Shown: positions 34,801 to 40,173 of the stretch, piece by piece
Position numbering within the stretch: the first letter of the stretch is position 1
Layout: the number at the start of each line of letters is the position of its first letter
NCBI GenBank assembly: GCA_031288175.1
Contig: JAITRW010000026.1
Span: 1 to 40,173, forward strand
DNA from: Tannerellaceae bacterium
Lineage (GTDB): Bacteria; Bacteroidota; Bacteroidia; Bacteroidales; Tannerellaceae
Direction of reading: 5' to 3'
DNA: 40,173 nucleotides
Translations under genes and position numbers: made by a program
Notes under the pieces: model-generated
Told to the model about the DNA's origin: nothing
Database searches by the model: none
Seen by the model: only the letters and a program-made list of their open reading frames with translations

Positions 34801-35192
34801 AAAACAATCACATTGTCTCCCTCTTTTACTTTTATCTTTTCAGATAAAGTAATTGCCTGCCAGTTTCCTTTTCTGAATTTAACCTGCTCTGATGTTTTTC
34901 TCCCGTTTACAAATACATCGTAAGAAGAGTAGGTGCCATCAGGATACATTACCGGCGACACCCACAAAGCTAAACTATAGCTCCCACTTTCTTTGGCCTG
35001 AATTTCAAAAGTTATGTAGGATTTTTCTCCTATCACTTCTTTTGTAGCTTTGCGGATAACCACATCCCCGCCCAGATCGGGATAGTGCTTAAAATACTGT
35101 GTCTCTATAATCTTTTCTTGAGAAAACAGGGATGTCGACAAGAAAGAAATCATAAAGACACAGGTACTGAGAGATAGAACTCTTGATCTCAT
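31848..35192 (-). CDS. Type IX-sorted multidomain surface protein with propeller repeats
   Basis: Intact and 1114 residues long from the ATG at 35192, chosen because it opens a signal peptide (MRSRVLSLSTCVFMISFLST, then SLFSQ); the frame extends 57 codons further up but without a signal. Residues about 28-145 are a CBM6/35-like beta domain (SGSYSLALWVSPVMYPDG, YDVFVNGRK, EGDNVIVFSAG). About 420-520 contain YNCISWSGG and THASIKRGADENTHGYDW, a Cys/His pair that could be a papain-like domain (inference). About 719-1020 carry LWIAGNAGLLHLD / LWITTQRNGIVNYDG / KWLASSDGLIKYDGRQF repeats of the two-component-regulator propeller (Reg_prop) type. About 1034-1114 are a type A sorting domain (FDISPNPVDC, IEVYDLSGHQ, SGIYMLKL). 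It is the only large gene in this region on the minus strand. Confidence 0.82.
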   Translation of the reverse strand: MRSRVLSLSTCVFMISFLSTSLFSQEKIIETQYFKHYPDLGGDVVIRKATKEVIGEKSYITFEIQAKESGSYSLALWVSPVMYPDGTYSSYDVFVNGRKTSEQVKFRKGNWQAITLSEKIKVKEGDNVIVFSAGKEEIPAIEFIRLSTDADKVKISSAKYDDYLASAKANSLKPVNQEKQITDSLSFSLSNVEPSLLQADPEKNYLFFGHASFSYTYYRTHYFTANQTVSVSAYTPNSDLLVIEIFSFSTPETYTWSTSIQTNPSISVPIPVEGIYYVRVRPYRNNTLTTATVTTNGTVETDVPVFSVGVRAIQNTTTVYNTFTVLSAGDPRIWITEYASTEKITHYNDDYGYHGGNFSWGLNSRIKKQFPRQVDAILLSSYGTNNPTGTCELYAKCQNSNITSSFPSLTIDDAIQSAPSSSVYNCISWSGGITNYWEWPLSTTSDYYVPNNPIGSFDLFYVSERYPGCGIYIRAGATSANSVVDLWATGSAGNYDYTHASIKRGADENTHGYDWESKPGNLMRTFHPRTALTGTAYGNIVAYYRNVRTETANYTLTEAIAEGKAVLEDVRFDDKEIAIIRDGITSLSPNDILIFQTLFAAWASTLESTPFSNPYSFKNTQYISLLKFCRSKQDLIFLVYDKLGNGEQFAMLLVEDLTLTDNAKNLSILKSIKDFNKQTKVTSSGATIVRSPYSNTIKYVKALLSERTYGLRAATASSQLGDWISYDGEEMVSQILKDGTTLWIAGNAGLLHLDTETEELTVHKIDIDSDLPRFRNLAKDNDGSLWITTQRNGIVNYDGQKIVAHYKASNSALSDNQYCISIAIDTSNNKWIGSLLHLNRFDGTAWQAWTTPQSVVANYWFIYDLKFDHNGDLWMGGSSPEWSFAKFTGQEIQPIPEITKTVHRILIDRDNNKWLASSDGLIKYDGRQFVTWNAENSSLPATDIYDIKQDASGILWLACNKYLVRFDGREFTDYTIPLLQESNQGDFILCLELDDRGNIWVGTKLNGLFKFTPSQESFQRILKSPPTSIIPLSVSAFDISPNPVDCSSVLNIRSEKMLDTIEVYDLSGHQIQCKHIGNTSIQIPISALNIFRSGIYMLKLIGATGITTKKLIVK

Positions 35193-35254
35193 AAGGTTTA
35201 TTCTTTTTCTTTTGTTGTGAAATATATTCGGGGCGTTGTGAAATGTATTCGGAG

Positions 35255-35262
35255 CAAAGATA
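35255..35262 (-). promoter_or_regulatory. -7 box upstream of the propeller protein
   Basis: TATCTTTG on the minus strand, 62 nt before the ATG at 35192. It lies inside the longer upstream frame, which supports the shorter start. No well-spaced -33 element. Confidence 0.5.
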
Positions 35263-35460
35263 GGTAAATTATTCAAGTTAACGGATGTTGGCGATGGAGA
35301 TGATTCGGCGAAAACACCGGCGGCAGTTACAGCAGCCCCGATGCCATAGCCCTTAATCACCATGGGTATTCATTATAGCGTTCGGTAGAGATCATGATGA
35401 TGTTGTTACTACCCTCGAGTTCGTAAAAAGGGTGTCGGCTATAGACTTCCCGCAAATTGA

Positions 35461-36229
35461 GTGTACAGATCACTTATCCATGGTAGCGACAAAGCGGAGG
35501 CGCTTGTCTTCGGCAGAATTGGCGGCGGTGATTCCGTGAAGGTCATAGCTCACTCCTCCCTGGGAGGCAGCGATACCTTCAAGGTCAAAGTGGTGGCACC
35601 GCTAGTAGCCGTGACGCCGACCTTGTTGGAGAATGAAACGGCCTCGACCTTCCCTGCCGCAAAAGATACCACCCTGTCCCTCACTATCACAGCGGATACG
35701 AACGTCGTGCAAGTGAACAAGTCTCTGCAACTGGGCAGCCGCATAAGCGTCAACGGGGTGGAAGTGACCCCGGCCTCCCTGTCCGATGCGGCCGTCGCAG
35801 ATTCTCTGGGCACGCTGTGGGTGTCTCTGGATAACATACAGCCGGTGTCTCAGCACTTGCTGGTGAATGAGGTGGGGCTGGCCACCATGCCTACAGGCCG
35901 TCAGGGAGAAAATTCGGCACGCATTGCCGGTCTGGTGAAGGCCTTCGCTGCGGAAGTGAGGGATACCTTCCTGGTCTATCCCAAGGAAGCCACGGTGGCG
36001 ATAGAAGAAGTGTCGATGGCCTTGAAAGGCGTGATCTTGCGTTCTGATGGCCCTCTACCTGACCGGCTTCACCGGCAATGATCGTATCTCCATCTATACG
36101 GTAGAAGGTCGCCTGGTGCTGCAAGTTCGCGATACCGCATCACACACTCCCCATCCCTTCCAAGCCCACACCCTCTATATCGTCGAAACTCCCTCGGGTG
36201 TATCCAAATACATAGTCTGCGAGTTGTGA
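35461..36229 (+). pseudogene. C-terminal fragment of a type IX-sorted surface protein, frameshifted
   Basis: An open frame without a proper start (GTG at 35461, no signal peptide) codes beta-rich repeats (SDTFKVKVVAPLVAVTPTLL, SLTITADTNVV) and runs to 36081. Around 36045 the reading passes to the next frame: VSMALKGVILRSDG continues as LYLTGFTGNDRISIYTVEGR and ends VSKYIVCEL, a typical type A sorting domain. A single-base shift thus splits it. It is GC-richer than the DNA on both sides, more like the core genome. Its stop TGA lies inside the following 47-nt repeat. Confidence 0.65.
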
Positions 36230-36262
36230 ATTGCTTTCAATGATGTTTAAGAGCGGAAAATG
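36223..36262 (+). repeat. Dispersed CRISPR-like repeat, copy 3 (right half degenerate)
   Basis: The left 18 nt, GTTGTGAATTGCTTTCAA, are exact. The rest (TGATGTTTAAGAGCGGAAAA) retains only GCGGAAA-like traces of the right end. The stop codon of the sorting-domain fragment is the TGA at repeat positions 5-7. Confidence 0.65.
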
Positions 36263-36599
36263 TAGAAAGCAAAAGGGAGAAATTCAAGAAAGGAAAGCAA
36301 TGATTAGGACGTTCCGGCTTTGCCGTTGGGCTATCCGCACTCACTCTTTTTCGAGAAAAAGAGTTCAAACATATTGTTCCTATCCCTAACGCTTTACCCC
36401 TTCCTTTAGCGGAATACTTGAATTGGAAAAACTGAAGGGAGAAGAAGATACTAAGGGAAGCGTTTCAACTTTTTCTTTGGTGTCAGCCTTCCGGAGGAAC
36501 TGTTCCCTTCTTTCGACAAACCATCCTGAAAAAGACACAAAAAATTACATTACTTATTGTATAATTGAACAACATTTCGTATCTTTACCGCATGACCGC
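36263..36599. other. Gene-free interval before the toxin remnant
   Basis: Holds a perfect inverted repeat with 10-bp arms (ACTCTTTTTC at 36343-36352, GAAAAAGAGT at 36355-36364) that could act as a terminator-like hairpin. Near the end is a promoter-like pair: TTG (36557-36559), 20 nt, TATCTTTA (36580-36587), one base off the -7 consensus and well placed for the toxin-antitoxin remnant. A 69-codon open frame from 36423 looks spurious except where its last codons enter the toxin remnant. Confidence 0.5.
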
Positions 36600-36822
36600 A
36601 TGGAATGGATAGGAGAAGATTATAGCATATAAGAGCTATTTCGAAAAGTTCTACAACAGCTTGGACAAAAAGGTTCAAAAGAAAGTCTTATGTGTACTCA
36701 TGTTATTAGAGACTCAAGACAGGATGCCTTTAAAGTTTATGCGAAGTAAAGAGGCCGGTTTATATGAACTAAGAAGGGCTAAAAGGTTAATGAAAGAATA
36801 TTATGAAACAAAAGAAAAGTGA
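36600..36822 (+). pseudogene. RelE/HigB-type toxin remnant
   Basis: The frame from 36622 reads KSYFEKFYNSLDKKVQKKVL, then LMLLETQDRMPLKFMRSKEA, GLYELRRAKRLMKEYYETKE and K. This is the pattern of Bacteroidota HigB/Gp49-like RelE-fold mRNA interferases, but GLYELR is joined directly to RAKRLMKEYYE. The roughly 40 residues of beta-sheet core that normally lie between (including the conserved catalytic region) are missing. The N-terminus is also shifted: the ATG at 36600 (MEWIGEDYSI) runs into a stop at 36632. The toxin should be inactive. It overlaps the antitoxin gene as in intact toxin-first modules. Confidence 0.7.
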
Positions 36823-37121
36823 GGATTTTTTCGATGTGAGCGCTCTCATTGATGAGTGCTTCGGAGCAAAAGGGACAAAAAGCCGAATGGAGGCAGAAGA
36901 GGAAGCTTATGCTTTTTTACACCAGTTAGATCGTCGAAGATGCAAGAAAGAAAGCTAAGATCACCCAGGCGGAACTTGCCCGACGAATAGATGCTGATCG
37001 TTCTTATATATCAAAGGTGGAGCACGGACAAACAGATGGCGAAGAAAAACGAAATACCAGAAAAAAGAAGATTTACACTAAGACTTACAGATGTGGAGTG
37101 TACAGCAATAGAGGAGATTAA
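36803..37121 (+). pseudogene. HigA/XRE-type antitoxin remnant
   Basis: The ATG at 36803 opens MKQKKSEDFFDVSALIDECF and runs to a stop at 36958 after FLHQLDRRRCKKES. One frame over, from about 36930, the protein continues as VEDARKKAKITQAELARRID, then ADRSYISKVEHGQT, a clear XRE helix-turn-helix. A single-base shift therefore splits the gene, and after HGQT (about 37034) the family sequence ends and the frame runs through the next gene to 37121. Toxin and antitoxin are both broken, consistent with loss of the module as a unit. Confidence 0.7.
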
Positions 37122-37170
37122 ATCTATTGTTCATGAAACAACAGATTCGGCGGTTTTGGAAAAAAAATGA
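37036..37170 (+). CDS. Short ribbon-helix-helix-like protein, probably truncated
   Basis: Forty-four residues starting MAKKNEIPEKRRFTLRLTDV, then ECTAIEEIKSIVHETTDSAV and LEKK. The beta-strand RRFTLRLT followed by two helices resembles the Arc/MetJ-type ribbon-helix-helix fold of small plasmid or mobilisation regulators, and the second helix is cut short. It overlaps the tail of the antitoxin remnant and ends 19 bp before a 47-nt repeat. Call by pattern only. Confidence 0.45.
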   Translation: MAKKNEIPEKRRFTLRLTDVECTAIEEIKSIVHETTDSAVLEKK

Positions 37171-37189
37171 AGGAACAAAACGATGAGCT

Positions 37190-37236
37190 GTTGTGAATTG
37201 CTTTCAATTATTATTGCCTTCGAGGCCGGAAACAAC
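37190..37236 (+). repeat. Dispersed CRISPR-like repeat, copy 4 (47 nt)
   Basis: Full length. The second stem reads GCCT-TCG-AGGC where copy 5 has ACCT-TCG-AGGT: a paired change (A-T to G-C) that keeps the stem. Confidence 0.9.
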
Positions 37237-37277
37237 ACACATACCACGTATCCTTTATCGTAGGTTCAACTATCTAT

Positions 37278-37406
37278 ATGGGTAAAGTCTTTCGACAAGG
37301 TTCGTCCTTTCAGGGAAATGGAGCATATACGGAGATGTCGGACGAACAGCAGAAGGAGGTCTACAAAGTGGCTTTTGAAAAGGCGGTCAATTCAATTAAG
37401 CATTAA
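37278..37406 (+). CDS. Hypothetical 42-residue protein
   Basis: Starts MGKVFRQGSSFQGNGAYTEM and ends FEKAVNSIKH at a TAA 12 bp before the following lipoprotein gene. The C-terminal half (SDEQQKEVYKVAFEKAVNSI) is a plausible helix. It begins 41 bp after repeat copy 4, so it could be the first gene of that block. No family recognised; protein-like composition is the only support. Confidence 0.35.
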   Translation: MGKVFRQGSSFQGNGAYTEMSDEQQKEVYKVAFEKAVNSIKH

Positions 37407-37418
37407 TCAAAAAATCTC

Positions 37419-37730
37419 ATGGAAAAGATTTGGAAACTTGTTTGGCTGAGTGTGGTTGCGCTTCCGTTTATGTTCACAGAATGTAGCAGCTACCCCCTCG
37501 CCGGAACAGAGTGGATAAATGAAGATGAGGGCTTTCGTAAACTTACTTTTGAGGAAAAGGAATTTAGCTATTATGGAGATAAAGTACATTCCATAGGTGC
37601 ATATTCTTATGATCCCCCTTTCATAACATTCATAACAATTCATGAAGGGACGCAGCAGATAGAAAAACTATTGGGAACGGTGAAAGGAAAAGAACTAAAA
37701 TTTGGAGAAATCATATATATTAAAAAATAG
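37419..37730 (+). CDS. Small lipoprotein of unknown function
   Basis: A 103-residue protein. Lipoprotein signal MEKIWKLVWLSVVALPFMFT with Cys22 as acylation site (TECSSY). The mature part begins PLAGTEWINEDEGFRKLTF and resembles in outline the small Bacteroidota lipoproteins that open with a G-T-x-W motif, with a predicted beta-barrel-like alternation. Intact, and followed 7 bp later by a second lipoprotein gene, so probably cotranscribed. AT-rich. No function can be assigned. Confidence 0.75.
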   Translation: MEKIWKLVWLSVVALPFMFTECSSYPLAGTEWINEDEGFRKLTFEEKEFSYYGDKVHSIGAYSYDPPFITFITIHEGTQQIEKLLGTVKGKELKFGEIIYIKK

Positions 37731-37737
37731 TTGAAAG

Positions 37738-38568
37738 ATGACAAAGAAATTTTTTCATTTGGATAGGATGAGCCTATTTATCTATTTATTGGGTACAGTT
37801 GCCTTGGCATCCTGCGAGGCACTCGGCCTTGACGATGATGGCTATGACGAGGCTATGGCCGATGTGCGGGCGCGAACGGCGGACAAAGAAAAGGAAAGAG
37901 ACGGGTATCTTGAAATGAAGGCGCTTTATGAGGATAGCGCAAAGTATTATACGGGATTAATTGGAACAGAGAGTACTGCGGGTGAACATGATAGAACTGT
38001 TCTGCTTGCTCACTATTACTACCCAAGATGGGCATCCCTTTATGAATACAAGGCGCAAATTGCCGCATGGGAGCGGAGTAAATTGATTACAGAAGGATGG
38101 GTTGTAGGAAATGAATATGAGGGTGCAACCTTGTTTGCAATTCAGAACAGGTTTGACTGGGAATGGGGTGAGTGGAATGAGGAGAGTCCGGATTTGGAGG
38201 TGTTAGTATGGGGAGAGGAAACTTGCATAGAGTACTATCAAGAAAATTTGCAAAATGACCGTTGGTATGACGAGATTACATCTTCAAATATGTGGGATGT
38301 GAGTAGTGCTATCCATTATTGGACAGATATGTATGGACACTTAGACCCATCTCATCCTTCTGCCAAATATCCTTATAGTGCCTATATTATGGAGACCGGA
38401 TTGTATTATAGTCAAAAAGTGAGAGCAATACAGGACGAAGTATCCCGCCGACGGAAAGAAGTTAAGGCGTTCTTAGTCGAATGGCGCAAGGAAAAAGAAG
38501 AGGCGCGTAAGAAGATGTCAGAGGAAATTAAAGTTCTTGAAGCGAACGGAGCTAAGTGGGGGGATTAG
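37738..38568 (+). CDS. Lipoprotein with long helical C-terminus, function unknown
   Basis: 276 residues. A lipoprotein-type signal (SLFIYLLGTVALASC, Cys26) follows a polar start. Residues about 35-75 are strongly charged and coiled-coil-like (ADVRARTADKEKERDGYLEM). The middle is rich in Trp and Tyr (FDWEWGEWNEES, IHYWTDMYG). The C-terminus is a long charged helix (EVSRRRKEVKAFLVEWRKEK and beyond). No enzyme motif. It ends 17 bp inside the 3' end of a convergent open frame. Same block as the preceding lipoprotein, between repeat copies 4 and 5. Confidence 0.75.
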   Translation: MTKKFFHLDRMSLFIYLLGTVALASCEALGLDDDGYDEAMADVRARTADKEKERDGYLEMKALYEDSAKYYTGLIGTESTAGEHDRTVLLAHYYYPRWASLYEYKAQIAAWERSKLITEGWVVGNEYEGATLFAIQNRFDWEWGEWNEESPDLEVLVWGEETCIEYYQENLQNDRWYDEITSSNMWDVSSAIHYWTDMYGHLDPSHPSAKYPYSAYIMETGLYYSQKVRAIQDEVSRRRKEVKAFLVEWRKEKEEARKKMSEEIKVLEANGAKWGD

Positions 38569-38803
38569 CATTTTTCGTTACTTCGCTCCCTTGCATATTA
38601 TCGCCCTTGATATTTGATTGGTTCACGCTGTTATTTCCTGTGGAGATTGCGTTGTTGTTTTCTGCTTTTTCTGCTTTTGGAGATTCTTCTTTTGTTTCTA
38701 TTTCGCGGAATAGTTTTTCCAACTCTGATAAATCGTATTTGCTATTTATACATCGATATATAAGTTTTTCTTTATCTTCTTTTGAGTTGTGAATTGCTTT
38801 CAA
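38552..38803 (-). pseudogene. C-terminal gene fragment cut at repeat copy 5
   Basis: The frame has no ATG near its 5' end. It enters from the repeat (a TTG at 38803 directly after a TAA within it) and codes NSKEDKEKLIYRCINSKYDL, then SELEKLFREIETKEE, and a Ser/Asn/Gly-rich tail (NNNAISTGNNSVNQSNIKGD) to a stop at 38552. The charged helical part and disordered tail look like the real end of a larger protein whose front was lost where the repeat begins. The opposite-strand frame here is hydrophobic and unnatural, so I take this strand. No function assigned. Confidence 0.5.
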
Positions 38804-38832
38804 TTATTATTACCTTCGAGGTCGGAAACAAC
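38786..38832 (+). repeat. Dispersed CRISPR-like repeat, copy 5 (47 nt, consensus)
   Basis: Best representative. Ends GTTGT / ACAAC are inverted repeats. The first hairpin is AATTG-CTTT-CAATT and the second ACCT-TCG-AGGT, with TATTATT between the hairpins. Confidence 0.9.
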
Positions 38833-38886
38833 TGCGTGGGCGGGTACTTTATTTATACCTCCAAAAATCAAAAAATAGATAAAAGG

Positions 38887-38919
38887 TTGGTTATAAGATA
38901 TATAAATGAATTACATTTG
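38887..38919 (+). promoter_or_regulatory. Promoter inside the block after repeat copy 5
   Basis: TTG (38887-38889), 22 nt, TACATTTG (38912-38919); the ATG of the ligase-like gene is at 38948. The block therefore seems to carry its own promoter just inside the repeat. Confidence 0.55.
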
Positions 38920-38947
38920 TTTCGTAAACAATTAAACGGAAATAGTT

Positions 38948-40016
38948 ATGAACTTAGATTTTATCAACGTGGTTTTGGATGATGAAAAGAAATCATCTCC
39001 AAGAATGCCAAAAAAGAAATCCTCCAATCCACAGTTAGAACATTATACGACTGTGAGGGATGCTTTGGGGGTAATTCAAGAGAAATTACAAAAGGGATGG
39101 AGAATTAAACCCACCAGACACAGTATGAACGGTTTGTAAATCTGTTATCAATCGACTCCCCAGAACAAGTGTCTTTGGGTTTTTCCATTTCTGAATATGC
39201 GGAATTAAAGGATATATTAGACGTATCGTATTTTAAAAATAACTATTCTTTAATATCCGATTTTGAATATGACCTCTTGTTTCCTAATCACTTAGATGGT
39301 AAGGTTCCTTCAGACATAACAGGTGCTTTTGAGAAGGTAGAGCATCCCCTATCCAATCGGAGGGGTGAAGAAATATTATGAAGTTTCCAAAGTTAAGAAA
39401 AATATTTGGAATTACAGAGGGAGTCTTCATGCAACCAAAGTATGATGGGGTTTCACTTACTCTTTGGTATGAGGAGGGTAAATTGATAAAAGCCCTCACA
39501 AGGGGGGATGGAAAAGTAGGAGAAGACGTAATCCGTAATTGTAATATCCCTACGATTCCCCAAAACATTAATTACAATCAGACATTAATTGTACGGGAGG
39601 AATTAGTGTTAAGAGAGAAAAAGAGGAAAGCAAGGAATATTGTAAGTGGTGCTTTAAAAACCCAAGACAATCCAAATAAAGTAAATGAAGTTGGGGGAGT
39701 ATTCATTGCTTTCGATATTCTCAATTCTGTGATGACATATAAAGACAAGTTAGACTTCTTGAGTAACATGTTTAATTGTTGTCACACAAAGGGATTTCCT
39801 AAAGCCACTATTTTCAAAGGGACGGTATTGGAAGATACGCTAAAAATATATAAAGGTATGACTAATGTCGATGGGTTGATTATACGCTCTGTGATTGGAA
39901 ATACCCATGTGGCTTATAAAAACAATGAAGACCCCGTTTGGACGGACTTGATAGAAATCGAAACGAGAGTTGGGGATACGGGAAAGGTAACGTATCTTGC
40001 CCACTTTGAGTTATGA
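38948..40016 (+). pseudogene. NAD-dependent DNA ligase-like gene, three frames, truncated at repeat copy 6
   Basis: Three consecutive frames make one ligase-like protein. 38948-39139 gives MNLDFINVVLDDEKKSSPRM and a helical stretch. About 39115-39381 gives SEYAELKDILDVSYFKNNYS and LISDFEYDLLF, the LigA NMN-binding Ia pattern. 39378-40016 gives the adenylation domain: KYDG (nucleophile Lys) in MQPKYDGVSLTLWYEEGKLI, then TRGDGKVGEDVIRN, VREELVL, ARNIVSGALK, GLIIRS and VGDTGKVTYLAHFEL. The match stops at the first strand of the OB fold, exactly where the repeat begins; the OB remainder, zinc finger, HhH and BRCT are absent. A phage-type split ligase could end near here naturally, but the two frameshifts argue for decay. 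Confidence 0.68.
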
Positions 40017-40056
40017 ATTGCTTTCAATTATTATTACCTCCGAGGCCGGAAACAAC
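40010..40056 (+). repeat. Dispersed CRISPR-like repeat, copy 6 (47 nt)
   Basis: GTTATGAATTGCTTTCAATT at the left (one change from consensus), second stem CCTCCGAGG, end GGAAACAAC. The stop TGA of the ligase-like frame is repeat positions 5-7. Confidence 0.9.
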
Positions 40057-40103
40057 ATCAGTTTCGCCCTTTCTTTGTAGTTTTGTTCAAATAATAATTC
40101 AAT

Positions 40104-40173
40104 ATGAAGATATTAACGTTATCTATCAAGCAGAAGTACTTCGATGAAATCCTCGCCGGTACGAAAAAGGTCG
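40104..40173 (+). CDS. ASCH-domain-like protein, 5' end only
   Basis: The ATG at 40104, 47 bp after repeat copy 6, opens MKILTLSIKQKYFDEILAGT followed by KKV at the window edge. The pattern of a beta strand, Lys, and F-D-x-I-L-x-G-x-K-K is the start of ASCH-domain proteins (small RNA-binding PUA-like fold, often in phage and accessory DNA). Only 23 residues are visible, so the family call is tentative. Confidence 0.55.
   Translation, partial: MKILTLSIKQKYFDEILAGTKKV

Noticed and set aside
35193-35363. 57-codon extension of the propeller protein
   Set aside because: It would bury the signal peptide and contains the -7 box; the ATG at 35192 is the better start.
38556-38792. Plus-strand 78-codon open frame ending SSFEL
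   Set aside because: Hydrophobic, Ser/Phe-rich composition typical of an antisense shadow; the minus-strand frame over the same DNA has natural composition.
30562-40056. Integron cassette array with attC sites
   Set aside because: Layout (short blocks, same-orientation repeats, toxin-antitoxin and small genes) is integron-like, but the repeat ends do not fit the RYYYAAC / GTTRRRY core sites and no integron integrase is in the window.

Overview
The window looks like part of a Bacteroidota (Bacteroidales-like) chromosome. Promoters carry the TAnnTTTG -7 box of this phylum. Two surface-protein genes end in type IX secretion sorting domains, and one of them is broken. The gene content (kdsA, lipid phosphatase, HU, clpP-clpX-recQ, an HD-degenerate RelA, BIG2-repeat surface proteins) also fits. 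No rRNA gene is present, so I do not assign a genus.

Positions 1-10.5 kb are ordinary housekeeping DNA: a partial secreted protein and tyrS; a RelA/SpoT-family (p)ppGpp synthetase; a PcrA/UvrD helicase with a small downstream gene; HU; a YbhN-like flippase; rsmI; then a kdsA - PAP2 phosphatase - sugar N-acyltransferase envelope operon. Divergent gene pairs share short promoter regions.

Positions 10.4-14.5 kb hold a minus-strand operon of two nitrogenase-component-1-like subunits (NifD-like, NifK-like) followed by an O-acetylhomoserine sulfhydrylase. All six P-cluster cysteines and the cofactor-ligating cysteine are present, but two residues needed for N2 reduction are not at their usual places, and no NifH-like reductase gene is in the window. 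The metY linkage suggests sulfur salvage of the methylthio-alkane reductase kind rather than nitrogen fixation. This is inference.

Positions 14.7-22.3 kb encode two large exported BIG2-repeat proteins sharing an unrecognised N-terminal module of about 250 residues (one copy in the first, two in the second). They are followed by an amino-acid permease, clpP-clpX-recQ and tRNA-Val(TAC).

From 28.3 kb to the end the sequence changes character. It is mostly AT-richer, with many frameshifted, truncated or orphan genes: a methyltransferase, broken lipoproteins, a large type IX-sorted propeller protein, a decayed HigB/HigA-type toxin-antitoxin pair, a split NAD-dependent DNA-ligase-like gene and the start of an ASCH-domain gene. 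Punctuating it, always in the same orientation, are copies of a 47-nt repeat resembling the long repeats of type II-C CRISPR arrays of Bacteroidota. Here they are separated by gene-sized blocks of about 0.7-4.8 kb instead of about 30-nt spacers. One place, a half repeat then 30 nt then a repeat near 30.6 kb, still has CRISPR spacing. No cas gene is in the window. This repeat-delimited patchwork is the most unusual feature; the nitrogenase-like/metY operon is second.
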